Part shown: positions 12,335 through 22,827 of the stretch, piece after piece
Numbering within the stretch: the stretch's first letter is position 1
How the letters are laid out: each line of letters starts with the position of its first letter
Origin: Podaxis mareebaensis
Taxonomy: Eukaryota > Basidiomycota > Agaricomycetes > Agaricales > Agaricaceae
DNA length: 64,000 nucleotides
Assembly (NCBI GenBank): GCA_018524725.1
Contig: JAEUWP010000562.1
Location: 310,001 to 374,000 of the forward strand
Reading direction: 5' to 3'
Notes under the pieces: generated by a model
Databases searched by the model: none
Seen by the model: only the letters and a program-made list of their open reading frames with translations
What the model was told of the DNA's origin: nothing
Translations under genes and position numbers: made by a program

Positions 12335-14145
12335 ATGTACGGCGAGCCGGACCCAACGTGAGCAACCATGGTTCGAGTGACGCCCCCTTTTTACCAATAC
12401 TGATGAAAGACACAGGTCTGCGTACTCGCTGTCTGGCCATGTCGCTATTTCCCTTTCATCTTCCTCGTCGTTCTTCGACCGCCGACGGACAGGACGCTTT
12501 CTGCTGCGATCCCTCTCGTTGACATTCGAGGGCCAGTCTGAAATTTTCGTGCCGTCCGTTGGTTACTCTGCCGTTCGCCTATGTTCAATCACTCGTGAGC
12601 TTGCCCCTTCCCAAGGCGCTCTGGAACTCTCAAATGAAGGCCACGAAGATTCCAAAGAACCTTGTATGTGTCAATTATGCCATAAGCCGTGCGGCCATCT
12701 TATCTCATACCGTCATCATTACTCCCAGGCGTTTGGAATATTATCTTTAATATTACTGTCCCTGGATGGTTACCCGCGACGTCAGAGTTTGGCGAAGAGG
12801 AGCTTGGAGTCCGCTATAGTCTCTACGCCACAGCCAAATTGCTGGACTTGGACGAAAGCAGAAGTCATTCTTGGGCCCTTCTAACGCTATGCGCACCCTT
12901 CCGGTCAAAGACTAAGACGGTTCGAGCACGACATGCTGTTGAGCTCCGGCGCTTTGTGGCTCCACCCTCTCCAGATCCGCCCGTTATTGGTACTATCAAC
13001 TATTTGGTGAATAATCCGAATATTTCAGCCAAGGATGGCGAGAATGGAAAGAGGAGGATCCCGCCGGAGGTGCTTGCGAAGATTCAGGCGATTTTGTCTG
13101 TGCCAGAGTTTGTGGATATGGGTGAGAAGAATATGACGGTGACGCTGAAGATGAGGACGAATGGGCTGGAGCGGGAGGAATGTGAAAGGATCCGGGTTTT
13201 GGATGTTGTTCTCAGCTTGCGTCAAGTTGAGAAATGTCGGTGAGTACATCGTACCTCGAAGGTCGACTTGCTGTTGACAGTAGATAAAGGAATCGACCTT
13301 CGACAAACTACCAGAACCGATATCCTCTGCCCCCTCCGGAACAGCAGCCACCAAACAACCCGCTTTTTGAATCCTCCCATATTGCTACTATTTATGAAGT
13401 TGGCATCATCCCTTTGTCTGACCGTCGCGACTCAATTACGAGGACGTTCTCTCTGATCCCTGCGCATGAAAGTGGTCACTTCAAGTTTGACGAAAACAAA
13501 AATCGCATTTTCGCTGACGAGGGCTCTACCGACCAGTCCAGAGGTCAAGTAAGCTGGTACAACTTGGAGTTGAACGTTCCGTTCGCCATGGCAGCGACAA
13601 TTGACGATGATTGGGATATTCCCGCGGTTCTCCGACCTACGGCTTCGACGGCTCTTTACGATGTGTGCCACGAAGCTACCGTGGATATCACTTGTTCATA
13701 CACATTCCCTGACTCGGACGAGGTTGCGCGGGAAAAGCTGAACTTTGTCGTTCCAATTACATTTGGGAAGGTTGCTCCTCCTCCACCTCAACCCGCTTTC
13801 CCTCCGTCTATTTCTCGAAGGAGCGCCTCCCAGGACTGGAACATGCCGAGTTTGCCTGTTGTGGAACCTTACGCGCCCACTCTACCTGTCTACTCACAGC
13901 TATACGACGCAAACGGCGAAAGAAAAGTCGACTACTCTGTACCGCTACCGCTCTATACTCCTCCCAGTCCCGACAACGAAACCGCAGACACCATGTCTAG
14001 TCGTCGAATGTCTCTGATAGAAGTGGACCTTCCACTTGAGGAAAGTCAAACGAGGAGGAAGGGCGATAGTATCCCCCAGTATGTTGAGGAGCATGAGACG
14101 GAGGATGAAGAGACAGCACCGCTTTTGGGAACCTCCACTGTGTAG
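12335..14145 (+). CDS. Alpha-arrestin (arrestin-related trafficking adaptor)
   Basis: ART proteins recruit HECT ubiquitin ligases (Rsp5/Nedd4 type) to plasma-membrane transporters. The start MYGEPDPTSAYSLSGHVAIS opens an arrestin N-like beta-sandwich; the phrase NIIFNITVPGWLPAT is typical of the ART core, as is SLYATAKLLD. The C-like half includes SWYNLELNVPFAM and HEATVDITCSYTFPDSDE. The tail is Pro/Ser-rich and carries candidate ligase docking sequences (LPLYTPPSPDN, LPVYSQLYD), though no perfect PPxY is seen. Introns are recognisable near 12358, 12667 and 13240. An out-of-frame ATG at 12318, 17 bases before the chosen start, could act as a small upstream frame. The cargo is unknown. Confidence 0.85.
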
Positions 14146-14674
14146 AGGACATTCTTTACACCTACGTCGCTCGTTTTGGTTCGTTCGTTTCTGCGACACA
14201 TTCCTTTTCACCGCTGCTAGTTTGGCCTTGTCGTATACCGACTACCACTTTCCCTGACCTCCCCTTATGATCAACTGCCCTTGTAATATTTTTGTACAGC
14301 TATACTCCTTTTAGGCTCGCTTTTCAATTTCCAAAGATCCCGCCTACCGTAATCGCCGCCCATTTTGGTAGCTTCGTTTATCCCTTGACTATTACACTTG
14401 TCATCTGGATTCGTCCATTCCTTTCGCATTAACCATTGTAGCGATATGTGTATGCGTTGAGTAACTTATCTTGTAATATGGAACGCTAATATACATGCTC
14501 TTTCTTCTGGGTTCTTCGACGATGATTAATTGAACATGCTGCATTGTTAATAAGTACTCATTAAGGGCACCAAGTTGAACGTTAACTCTATTGCGTGGAA
14601 GAACCCGACTGGAGGCGAAATTCGAACATCCGAACAGAATGACACAAATGATTGACGCTCGATGACGACGATAA

Positions 14675-14680
14675 ACGCGT
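14675..14680. promoter_or_regulatory. ACGCGT (MluI cell-cycle box-like) element 1
   Basis: A perfect palindromic ACGCGT 141-146 bases before the Csm1/Pcs1 ATG. In yeasts this is the core of sites bound by MBF (Mbp1/Swi6, Cdc10) at G1/S. Function here is inferred. Confidence 0.5.
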
Positions 14681-14743
14681 CGCGCTCAGACATTGCAGGA
14701 TCACCCAGATGCGGAGTCACGTGTTTTCGCGTCAGGAAGCATC

Positions 14744-14749
14744 ACGCGT
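14744..14749. promoter_or_regulatory. ACGCGT (MluI cell-cycle box-like) element 2
   Basis: A second perfect ACGCGT, 69 bases from the first and 72-77 bases before the ATG. Paired copies make chance occurrence less likely than a single one. Confidence 0.5.
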
Positions 14750-14820
14750 GCACCAACTTGGGGAGTTGCTTTGCTCTACTGAAACTGCGTCATTTGCCGT
14801 ATATTTGCTCCTCGCTTCCA

Positions 14821-16790
14821 ATGTCCGATGATTCTGTTGAGCTTGGTATGTCCATACACATTATATCGTAACGCACGCTGACATTGTTCTGCGTCATTTA
14901 ATTCATAGGTGGCTTTGGGCCTACGACGCCTGCACATCCTATTATGAAATCAAAGCCAAAGACTCGGACTGGAACAGGTCATGCGGTAGTGGCTAAATCG
15001 ACGAAACAGAACCAGACGAGAATGATGAGTAGTGATCGAGATCCTGGACCTTCGAAACGAACGACTGGGAATACAGTTGGCCGGGCATCGAAGCGGAGGA
15101 AGGAACAAGAAGAAGAGGTGGTGGTGGTGGTGCGCAGTGATGTTGATGATGATGGGGGTGGGGGTGTGGAAGAAAGAGAGGCGGAGAGGATTGTTGTGGA
15201 AGATATTGTTGCGACTAGTGATGAGGATGAAGGACGAGCTGAGGTGGAGAGAAAGGTGAATGGGAAGGAGAAGGGTCGGACGAATAGACGGATGCAGCAG
15301 AGAACGAAGCCTCCGTCGTCTTCACAGCAACAGAGATCGTCGAAGGTTTTGGAAGTGCAGGGAAGTGAGGAAGAGGAGAATGGAGGAGAAGATGTTGTAC
15401 ATATTGATGTGCCGCCTACGCAGATTGCAAGGAATGGGAGAGGTGGGAGGGTGAATAGTGCTACTGGTACTGAGAAAGACAAGGCAGCGAATGGGAGGAG
15501 TCGAGGTCAGGGGAAGAGAGGAAAGGAGGAGAGTGTTGTGGGGTGGGATGAAGGAGAGGACGGAGTCGCTGCGTTGATTGAGAGGGTGGGGAGGACTGGT
15601 ACGGCTGCCGCGAATACTGGTACAACTTCAAAGTCGGATGCTAAGAAGGATGCAGAGTTGGCGAGATTGAGAGAGCAGGTTAATCAAGTGAGTTACGCGA
15701 ATGTCTCGGCTGTGTACGCTGATTCTGATTATAGTTTCATGGTGCGGATAGCTGCAGAAAGAGAATGAAAGTCTGACAAATCAGATGGAAGAGCTGTTTA
15801 GAGTGCGACAAACAGAAGCAGAGGCGCTATTACACAACCTAGAAGAACGGTATGAGGCAAAGATACGAGGTGCGAATGCTGTCCCACCGCCTTTGGCCTA
15901 AAACTGACGTATTTGCGTTGACCAGCTTCGGAGGAACTTGCCCACGCGTTGACTGCACAGCTAGCGAAGAAACAACCACTAGCTGGGTCCGGAAAGTCCT
16001 CGATACTACATCTCATTACGCGTGAAGCTGCGGAAGAGGAGAGGCAGGCGCTGGACAAGGAGGTTCAGAAGTTAAAAAGCGAACTGGATGACACGATAAA
16101 GAAGCTATCATTAAAAGACCAGACTATCGAGGAGTTGAGACAAACGGGTAAGATGCATCTCCCTCATCACTTTCGACTATTTCTCAGCTTTATAATTAGA
16201 GAAGGAACTGAGAGTGGAACTCAAAGCCGAGATCGAACGAGCAAGTGCCCTCGCAAAACAAGCACCGCGACACCCACAACCTACACCCCGTTCTGGGCTG
16301 ATAGCCGAAGACCCAAAACACAGAGAAGCTATCAAGCTGTACGAAGATCTAACAAACATCATCGTTCTGAACATCCGATCATCACCCGGACCTTCAAAAA
16401 AAGATGAATGGATCTTTACATGTTGTTATACCCACACCAACGAATCAGACTCAGTTAATGCTACAACGTATAGTATGTCTTCCTCCCTGTCTGCCCCTCC
16501 CCAATCGTTGAACAATATGTTGACCACGTTGTCTAGGCCTCAGCTTTTCCTTACGTTCATACGAAGACATTACAGATGGACAGCCCACAGACTGGATCCA
16601 ATACCTTCCGATGTCGCTCGAAAAAGAGTCACCAGACTTTGTGGAAAAGCTAGGGTTCCTGAATGCCGCGTTTCAATTCGAGAGGAACCAGTTGGCACTT
16701 TTCCTGCGGACGTTGTATACCACTGTTGAGGATATTGTGAAAGCGGGACAGGAGAGCGATGATGACGGTGATGATGAGATGGTGGAGTGA
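14821..16790 (+). CDS. PCS1: Csm1/Pcs1 monopolin-like kinetochore protein
   Basis: Monopolin subunit Csm1/Pcs1 clamps microtubule-binding sites at kinetochores and rDNA. The first exon is tiny (MSDDSVEL). A disordered, highly charged region follows (KRRKEQEEE, acidic blocks, Val/Gly runs from simple GTG/GAT repeats). A coiled coil starts around DAELARLREQVNQLQKENESL and continues through KLKSELDDTIKKLSLKDQ. The C-terminal globular domain has YEDLTNIIVLNIRS, WIFTCCYTH and DWIQYLPMSLEKES, then KLGFLNAAFQFERNQLALF, which are the diagnostic Csm1/Pcs1 strings. It ends with an acidic tail. At least five introns are needed to keep frame. The two ACGCGT elements upstream suggest cell-cycle control. 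Confidence 0.88.
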
Positions 16791-17030
16791 TTTCTCTGAT
16801 GGTTTTCTTCGTCATTCTTCCGATGCATGTCTATTCATTGTATTCTTCGCACTATGATTGATACTTTATTCCTGGCATAGTCCACTACACACGCTATTGC
16901 TGAGGTTTCTTTTCAATATCTAGGGGGTGTATTAGTATTCTTGATGTACACTTGGTCTATTCTGACATTACGTGGATTGGTCCAAATTTAAGGTATGAAG
17001 ATGCATGTGAGGGTGGTATTTGATATCCGG

Positions 17031-19600
17031 CTACTCAGGATCGTCATATAATCCAGGTATCTTGACGTCCGTCCGAGCCCAGATCTTTAGAGCCGATCTG
17101 TCACCTGTGCGTAGGGCATTCTTGACAGCCAATTCCGCAAACCCAGTGTCAAAGCCTCCGAGGGTAGCACCAGCTTGAACGAGGACATCAACCGCCTCTG
17201 GGTGACCTTGCCTTGCAGCCTGAGCATGACATTAGTGACATGATAAGTGCCTCAACGCCCAATCGTGACACATACATAGTACAACGCTGTATGTCCAAGG
17301 GTATCTCTTAAATGCACCAGAGCACCGGACTGCAATAACATCGCCACAGCCTGTGCATGACCGTTCAATGCCGCGACGTGCAGTGGCGATCTTCCTGACC
17401 CGGGATCTAAACAGTTGACGATGCCTCCTGCAATACTCCCGTATCTCCCAGCAGCCTCACTAGCCGAAGACGACCGCTCATGTCCATGGTGATCAGCAAG
17501 CATCCGTTCACTTTCAACACAATACCCCAAACTCTCTAAATCATTCTTCGCAGCTGCGAGGTGTACCAGGAAAGGAAGGAGCACAGACTCGGCTGTAGAC
17601 GCCTCTGCTGCCGTCCACGTCCAGGGTGCAGCCGCCTCTGAAGCTTTGGATGCTGTAGCTAGTGCGTCGGATGTTACGACTATTTCGGGGACGAGGGACG
17701 GAGGGCGCGAGAGCCGAACGAATTGGGAGAGGACGTGTTGGATCGTGTCAAGGTTTGCTTCAAGGGAGGTAGTGGAAGGTGTTGTTGTGGCGTGGCTTGG
17801 GGCTGTAGCAGAGGGACGGGTTAATTCACCTCGAAGTGGGATTCCGATCAGATCCCGAACTTGTTTGAGTGATAATTCGGGTTTGCAGAGCAGGTAACTG
17901 AGTTTTGTTAGTGCACACTGGGAATAATGGTCAGTTCGATGATGGGGGAATGGAGAGATGCACACCTCTGGTGTCATATCACTCCCTGGCACGACACCGG
18001 CCTGAAGGAGCGTCCTTGCAGTCTCATATGCGTCAGAAACGGAGCCCTTGGTGCACTGAGATATAGCCACAATGACGACGCCTCTGTCACAAGCTTCTTT
18101 GAATGCTTCTATGAGATCAGGACGTTGAGGTGCATTGCCTGCACCGAAGGTTTCAAGGACGACGCCTCGAATGGGAGGGTTGCAAAATGCTTTGATAGTT
18201 GCGCCGGTGATGCCGGGGAACAAACGAAGAGTTGCTGCGGTAAAGTAATTAGAAGCCGATGTAACAAGGAGGTCCCGATCTTACCGACGTGAGGACTCAT
18301 CGCTGGAATCATCGCATCAGCCGGGGGTATAGCCATGGTCAATATGGTTAGTACTGACCTTTGTGTGCTCTGAACTTCCGGAGACTTGTTTGACGGATCA
18401 CATCGTTCCAGTTCACGACAATATCGATGCCGACTGAAAACCTTTGCCAATGACTGATAACAAATTACAAATTAGAACAAACCTTTCACGAGCGGAGCAA
18501 AGTTGGGACTTTCAAAGGCCGCTAGGTCGAAGGATGACATCTTTGTCACCCTGTTGCCTCTGTACAGTGTATGGTTGAAATAGACACAACACTCTGACGG
18601 TGGCTCCATTGAGAAGACCCCTCTGAACACACGAGAAAATCGCACCTGGAATAATGTAATGCCCGGCAATCGTGAGAGCACCCATTAAATTATCTACAGC
18701 ATCATTTCGAAGTTGCGACATGGGAATCTGAGCCCCGGTAATGATCTACAGAACAATAGGTTATATTTCATTCTACCTGACAATCAGAGTGATGGAACAT
18801 ACGACTGTCTTCCCGAGGTCTTCAAGAAGGAAACTCAAAGCACTTGACGTGTATGACATGGTGTCAGTGCCATGTAGGACGACGAAAGCGTCAAAATGAT
18901 AGTTCAACTCGATCTCAGTGGCGAGGCGAATCCAATCTAGATACGAGGATGGGGATGAGTTTTACCGGTGGAGGGTTCCAGCTACAACAGACCCTGAATA
19001 TCCATATTGCTACTATCCAGCAGAGGATTCCACTGTGGGACATGAGCAGCGGAATCCGATCAAGTGATCGGGCAACTCACTTCAAGGATAGCATACCGAA
19101 TTGACTTGCTTGCCGTGCCTCCAGGAACTTTGCTACGAGGGGTTACGAGGCTGGGTAAATGCGCCTCATACAGATTCTCTGCGACCTTGACGCATCTAGG
19201 TTGGTTCTTGGAGACCCGTTCGCTGGGGATATTAAGAGACGTTTCACCAATCGGGCGCGTTGATCGCACAAGTAGTGTTGGGTGTGCTTCTGGCAAAATA
19301 GCAGTTTGTGTTGATGCCGGACTCGACCTGCCGCTACTGTTGTAACTCCATTCTCTGAAGCCCTGTACAGTTCCAGCGTTGGAAAACAAGGATTCCTGTA
19401 GCGGGTCATGAAAGCGGTTCTGACTTCTTAGAGTTTCTGTCAAGAAGTATGGCTCCGGAACATAGCCCTGTTGCCCGACAAGCATTCCGATTGTGCCGCC
19501 TGCAAGCTATGTCAGAGAATGATGATGGTGCTGAGTGGTGCGACGTGCCAGTGTAAATGATGAGCACCCTAGACTCGTTAGCCAGCTGAGAAGGATCCAT
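17031..19600 (-). CDS. L-asparaginase with C-terminal ankyrin repeats (60-kDa lysophospholipase/asparaginase type)
   Basis: Hydrolyses asparagine to aspartate and ammonia. The start MDPSQLANESRVLIIYTG at 19600 enters the asparaginase fold; an intron splits the first catalytic motif so that IIYTG joins GTIGM. The second catalytic segment is VLHGTDTMSYTSSALSFLLE, followed by KTVIITGAQIPMSQLRNDAVDN. The C-terminal half of the enzyme includes RGVVLETFGAGNAP and VAISQCTKGSVSDAY. At least two ankyrin repeats follow (GRSPLHVAALNGHAQAVAMLL and DTLGHTALYY, then ARQGHPEAVDVLVQAGA). The protein ends KIPGLYDDPE. This enzyme-plus-ankyrin layout is known in fungi and animals. It is divergent from TRP5 across 254 bases. 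Confidence 0.92.
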
Positions 19601-19854
19601 TGTTGTGGTGCAGCGCCCAAGGGAGTCTCTATTGCTGTTGAGAGCCAAATTCTACTCCAGGCCAATACTGGTGAGAGCGAACCTCGGAAGCTCCTCGCGG
19701 AGATCAAGCTTCTCCAGGTCAGATCAGGAATTGATATAACCAGGCACGTGGTCTCGCTTAGATCGAGATAATTGAAAAGCCAGCCAATTTCGTGAGTCAC
19801 TGCTAGCATTTACCCACCTCTTCCCCCCTTCTCCCCACTAATCCTTCTAACAAC
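19601..19854. promoter_or_regulatory. Shared divergent promoter of the asparaginase and TRP5
   Basis: The two start codons face away from each other across 254 bases. The interval holds a CACGTG (19745-19750), a CCAAT (19784-19788) and a TGAGTCA (19793-19799). All lie closer to TRP5. Confidence 0.6.
19793..19799. promoter_or_regulatory. Gcn4/Cpc1-type site (TGAGTCA)
   Basis: TGAGTCA 56 bases before the TRP5 ATG matches the general amino-acid-control consensus TGA(C/G)TCA bound by Gcn4/Cpc1 bZIP factors. TRP genes are known targets of that control in yeast and Neurospora. Its role here is inferred. Confidence 0.6.
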
Positions 19855-22567
19855 ATGGAAGCCCTCAAGAAGGTTTTCCAGGAAAAAAACGCTGAGGTGC
19901 GTTTACTCCAGTCGGCTTCCGAACGATAATGTCTGATTTATATCACCTTAGAGTACTCCGGCCCTCGTAACTTTTGTCACTGCTGGTTACCCCACCAAGG
20001 ATGACACACCCTCTATCCTATTGGCAATGCAAGCCGGAGGAGCTGATATCATTGAACTCGGTATACCCTTTTCCGATCCTATCGCGGATGGTCCTACAAT
20101 CCAGGCAACCAACACTGTACGTCTATCGCGTGATTCCGTTCAGGATTCATGGGCCAACTATACACTAGATCGCTTTGAAAAATGGAATAGACTATACTAC
20201 TGTCCTGGGTCAACTCAGGGAAGCTCGCAGCAAAGGTCTTACGGCGCCTGTTCTTCTCATGGGTACGTTCCATGCAAATCTTGCCACCGCCTACGCTCAC
20301 ACGAACCTGTTCAATTCAAGGCTATTACAACCCCCTACTTGCTTATGGAGAAGATAAGGCGATTCAAGATGCAGCGGAGGCTGGAGCGAACGGTTTTATC
20401 ATGGTTGATCTCCCTCCCGAAGAGGCCATTGCTTTCCGCGAGAAATGCGCCAAAGCTCAGTTCGTTGCTTCACGACCAATAAATGAAATGAAATAACCCC
20501 CCTAACATCCTAAAAGGCTTTCCTACGTACCGCTCATCGCCCCATCAACAACCTTGAATCGCATTAAATTCTTGGCTTCTATCGCGGACACATTCATTTA
20601 TGTCGTTTCCAAGGTGCGACATCGTGCCCCTAATCCTGTTTAGAAGGAAGCTCACCAACAGATAGATGGGAACCACTGGTTCCTCCGACACAGGCAAGCT
20701 CAACGTCCAGCTTCCGGATATCCTTGCTCGCATTCGCGAATATACCTCTGTCCCGCTCGCAGTCGGTTTCGGTGTTGCTACTCGGGAACATTTCAACTAT
20801 GTTGCTGATGCTGGCGCTGATGGCGTCGTCATTGGCAGTCGTCTCGTTAACGTCATCGGTGGTTCAGCAACTGGCGAAATTGGTCGAAATGTCGAAGCCT
20901 ATTGCCGCGAAGTCTCCGGAAAAAATCAACCGCCCTATGTTCGCTCACCCCTAGCGGCTACACCACGCGTTACGAGCCCTACATCAAATGGTGTCGTCAA
21001 ACCCAAGGTCATCGATGGCGACACGCTACCGGCACGATTCGGTCAATTCGGTGGCCAGTATGTTCCCGAGGCGCTCGTAGATTGTCTGGCCGAACTTGAA
21101 GAGGCACACAAGACTGCCATGGCTGATCCCGAATTCTGGAATGAGTTCCGTAGTCATTTTGGTTACATCAACCGACCTTCCAACCTATACCTCGCCGAAA
21201 ATCTCACTAAAGAGGCCGGAGGTGCAAATATCTGGCTCAAGCGGGAGGATCTGTAAACTCCTTTCGCGTTTCCTTTCTGGACTTTTAGCTGATGTTCATA
21301 TTTAGCAACCATACAGGATCGCACAAGATTAACAATGCCATTGGACAGGTGCGCTAACACCTTATTCACGTTCCCACAGCTGAGCCTCATCGGGCATGCG
21401 CAGATTCTTCTAGCGCGTCGTCTCGGCAAGACTCGTATCATCGCTGAGACTGGTGCGGGGCAACATGGGGTCGCGACTGCCACCGTTTGCGCCAAATTCG
21501 GTATGGAATGTATTGTTTACATGGGCGCGGAAGATGTCCGGAGACAAGCTCTCAACGTATTCCGTATCGAGATGCTTGGAGGAAAGGCAAGGAATGCTCT
21601 CAAGATTCATTAACAGCTTATTGACAGATTGTTTCATAGGTTATTCCTGTCCATTCGGGTTCTTGTACGCTGAAAGATGCTGTCAACGAAGCCCTTCGCG
21701 ATTGGGTAACTAACCTCGCGACCACACACTATCTCGTTGGCTCCGCTATCGGTCCCCATCCCTTCCCGACTATTGTCCGAGACTTCCAGAAAATCATTGG
21801 CCAGGAGATCAAGCAACAGCTCCGGGAAGTCCGTGGAAAGCTCCCAGATGTTGTTGTTGCTTGCGTCGGTGGTGGCAGCAATGCTATTGGCACCTTCCAC
21901 GATTTTATTCCCGACAAGAGCGTCCGCCTTATCGGAGTAGAGGCAGGAGGCGAAGGTCTGTCGACTGATGTACCCGTTTAACTTGATCTAATTTTGCCTT
22001 CCTCGGAATAGGCGTTGACGGTATCAAGCACAGTGCGACTCTCTCACACGGTCAGCCAGGTGTATTGCACGGTGTCAGGACGTACATCCTTCAGGACAAG
22101 GACGGTCAGATCATTGAAACGCACTCGATCAGTGCTGGTCTCGATTATCCTGGTGTTGGACCTGAACACGCCTGGCTGAAGGATTCTGGTCGCGCTGAAT
22201 ATGTTGTCGCTACCGATGAGGAGGCTCTTCGTGGCTTTAGGATGTTGACCCAAAAGGAGGGCATCATACCCGGTACGCTGTTCTGCTTATCCATCCATGT
22301 CTTGTTTCTCGGTCTAATGGTTTATGTTAGCTCTGGAGTCCTCGCATGCGATTTGGGAGGCCGTTCGCCTTGCAAAGACGCTTCCTAAGGACCAAGACAT
22401 TGTCGTGGTAAGTCTCATCAAATCTACTGAGTTGAATAAGCTCTTAGTGTTGGCCTTTTCAGTGTCTGTCTGGCCGTGGTGATAAGGATGTGGAACAGAT
22501 CTCTGAACTTCTTCCCAAATGGGCCGATATCCTTGACTGGCATGTCGCTTCGCGCTCTTCCGCCTGA
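19855..22567 (+). CDS. TRP5: Bifunctional tryptophan synthase (alpha-beta fusion)
   Basis: Catalyses the last two steps of tryptophan synthesis: indole-3-glycerol phosphate to indole (alpha), then indole plus serine to tryptophan (beta, PLP). The alpha part runs from [14 protein letters not shown] through [19 protein letters not shown] (catalytic Glu), [21 protein letters not shown] and GVATREHF. A linker of about 40 residues leads to the beta part, [23 protein letters not shown]. It then has [24 protein letters not shown] (the Lys that binds PLP), [29 protein letters not shown] (phosphate loop) and CLSGRGDKD. Alpha-before-beta fusion is the normal fungal form. About ten introns; no frame defects seen. 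The C-terminus is [10 protein letters not shown]. Confidence 0.97.
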
Positions 22568-22827
22568 TCTAGAGTTGTGGGGAGGAATTCGTCACTGTAT
22601 ATTGGTTGATGTATATGTATATATTAAACTGTTAGGCTGTATAGATATTCTGTGGTCCATTTGCGAAGGTGTTTTTCCCTCATACAAGCAGGGCTACGAT
22701 GAGCCTGACTGACCCCTAAGCATTCCAATTGGTAAAGATCGAAATCCAGGAGTTTCCAGGGTGTGATTGTGGACACGCCATCTGGAAAGATAACGTCACG
22801 GGTGTCCTCAAGGAGGGGCACTGTCAC

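Larger units (their letters stand above)
14146..14820. other. Intergenic region, 3' side of arrestin and Csm1/Pcs1 promoter
   Basis: About 675 bases. The first half is T-rich and likely holds the arrestin 3' untranslated region. The last 150 bases hold two ACGCGT elements (listed separately) and a CACGTG at 14718-14723 upstream of the kinetochore gene. No gene was seen. Confidence 0.5.

Noticed and set aside
15115..15175. GTG/GAT trinucleotide repeats as a microsatellite feature
   Set aside because: They lie in frame within the disordered part of Csm1/Pcs1 and encode Val, Asp and Gly runs; treated as coding low complexity.
14979..15482. Long minus-strand open frame rich in Ser and Thr
   Set aside because: Antisense shadow of the charged low-complexity region of Csm1/Pcs1.
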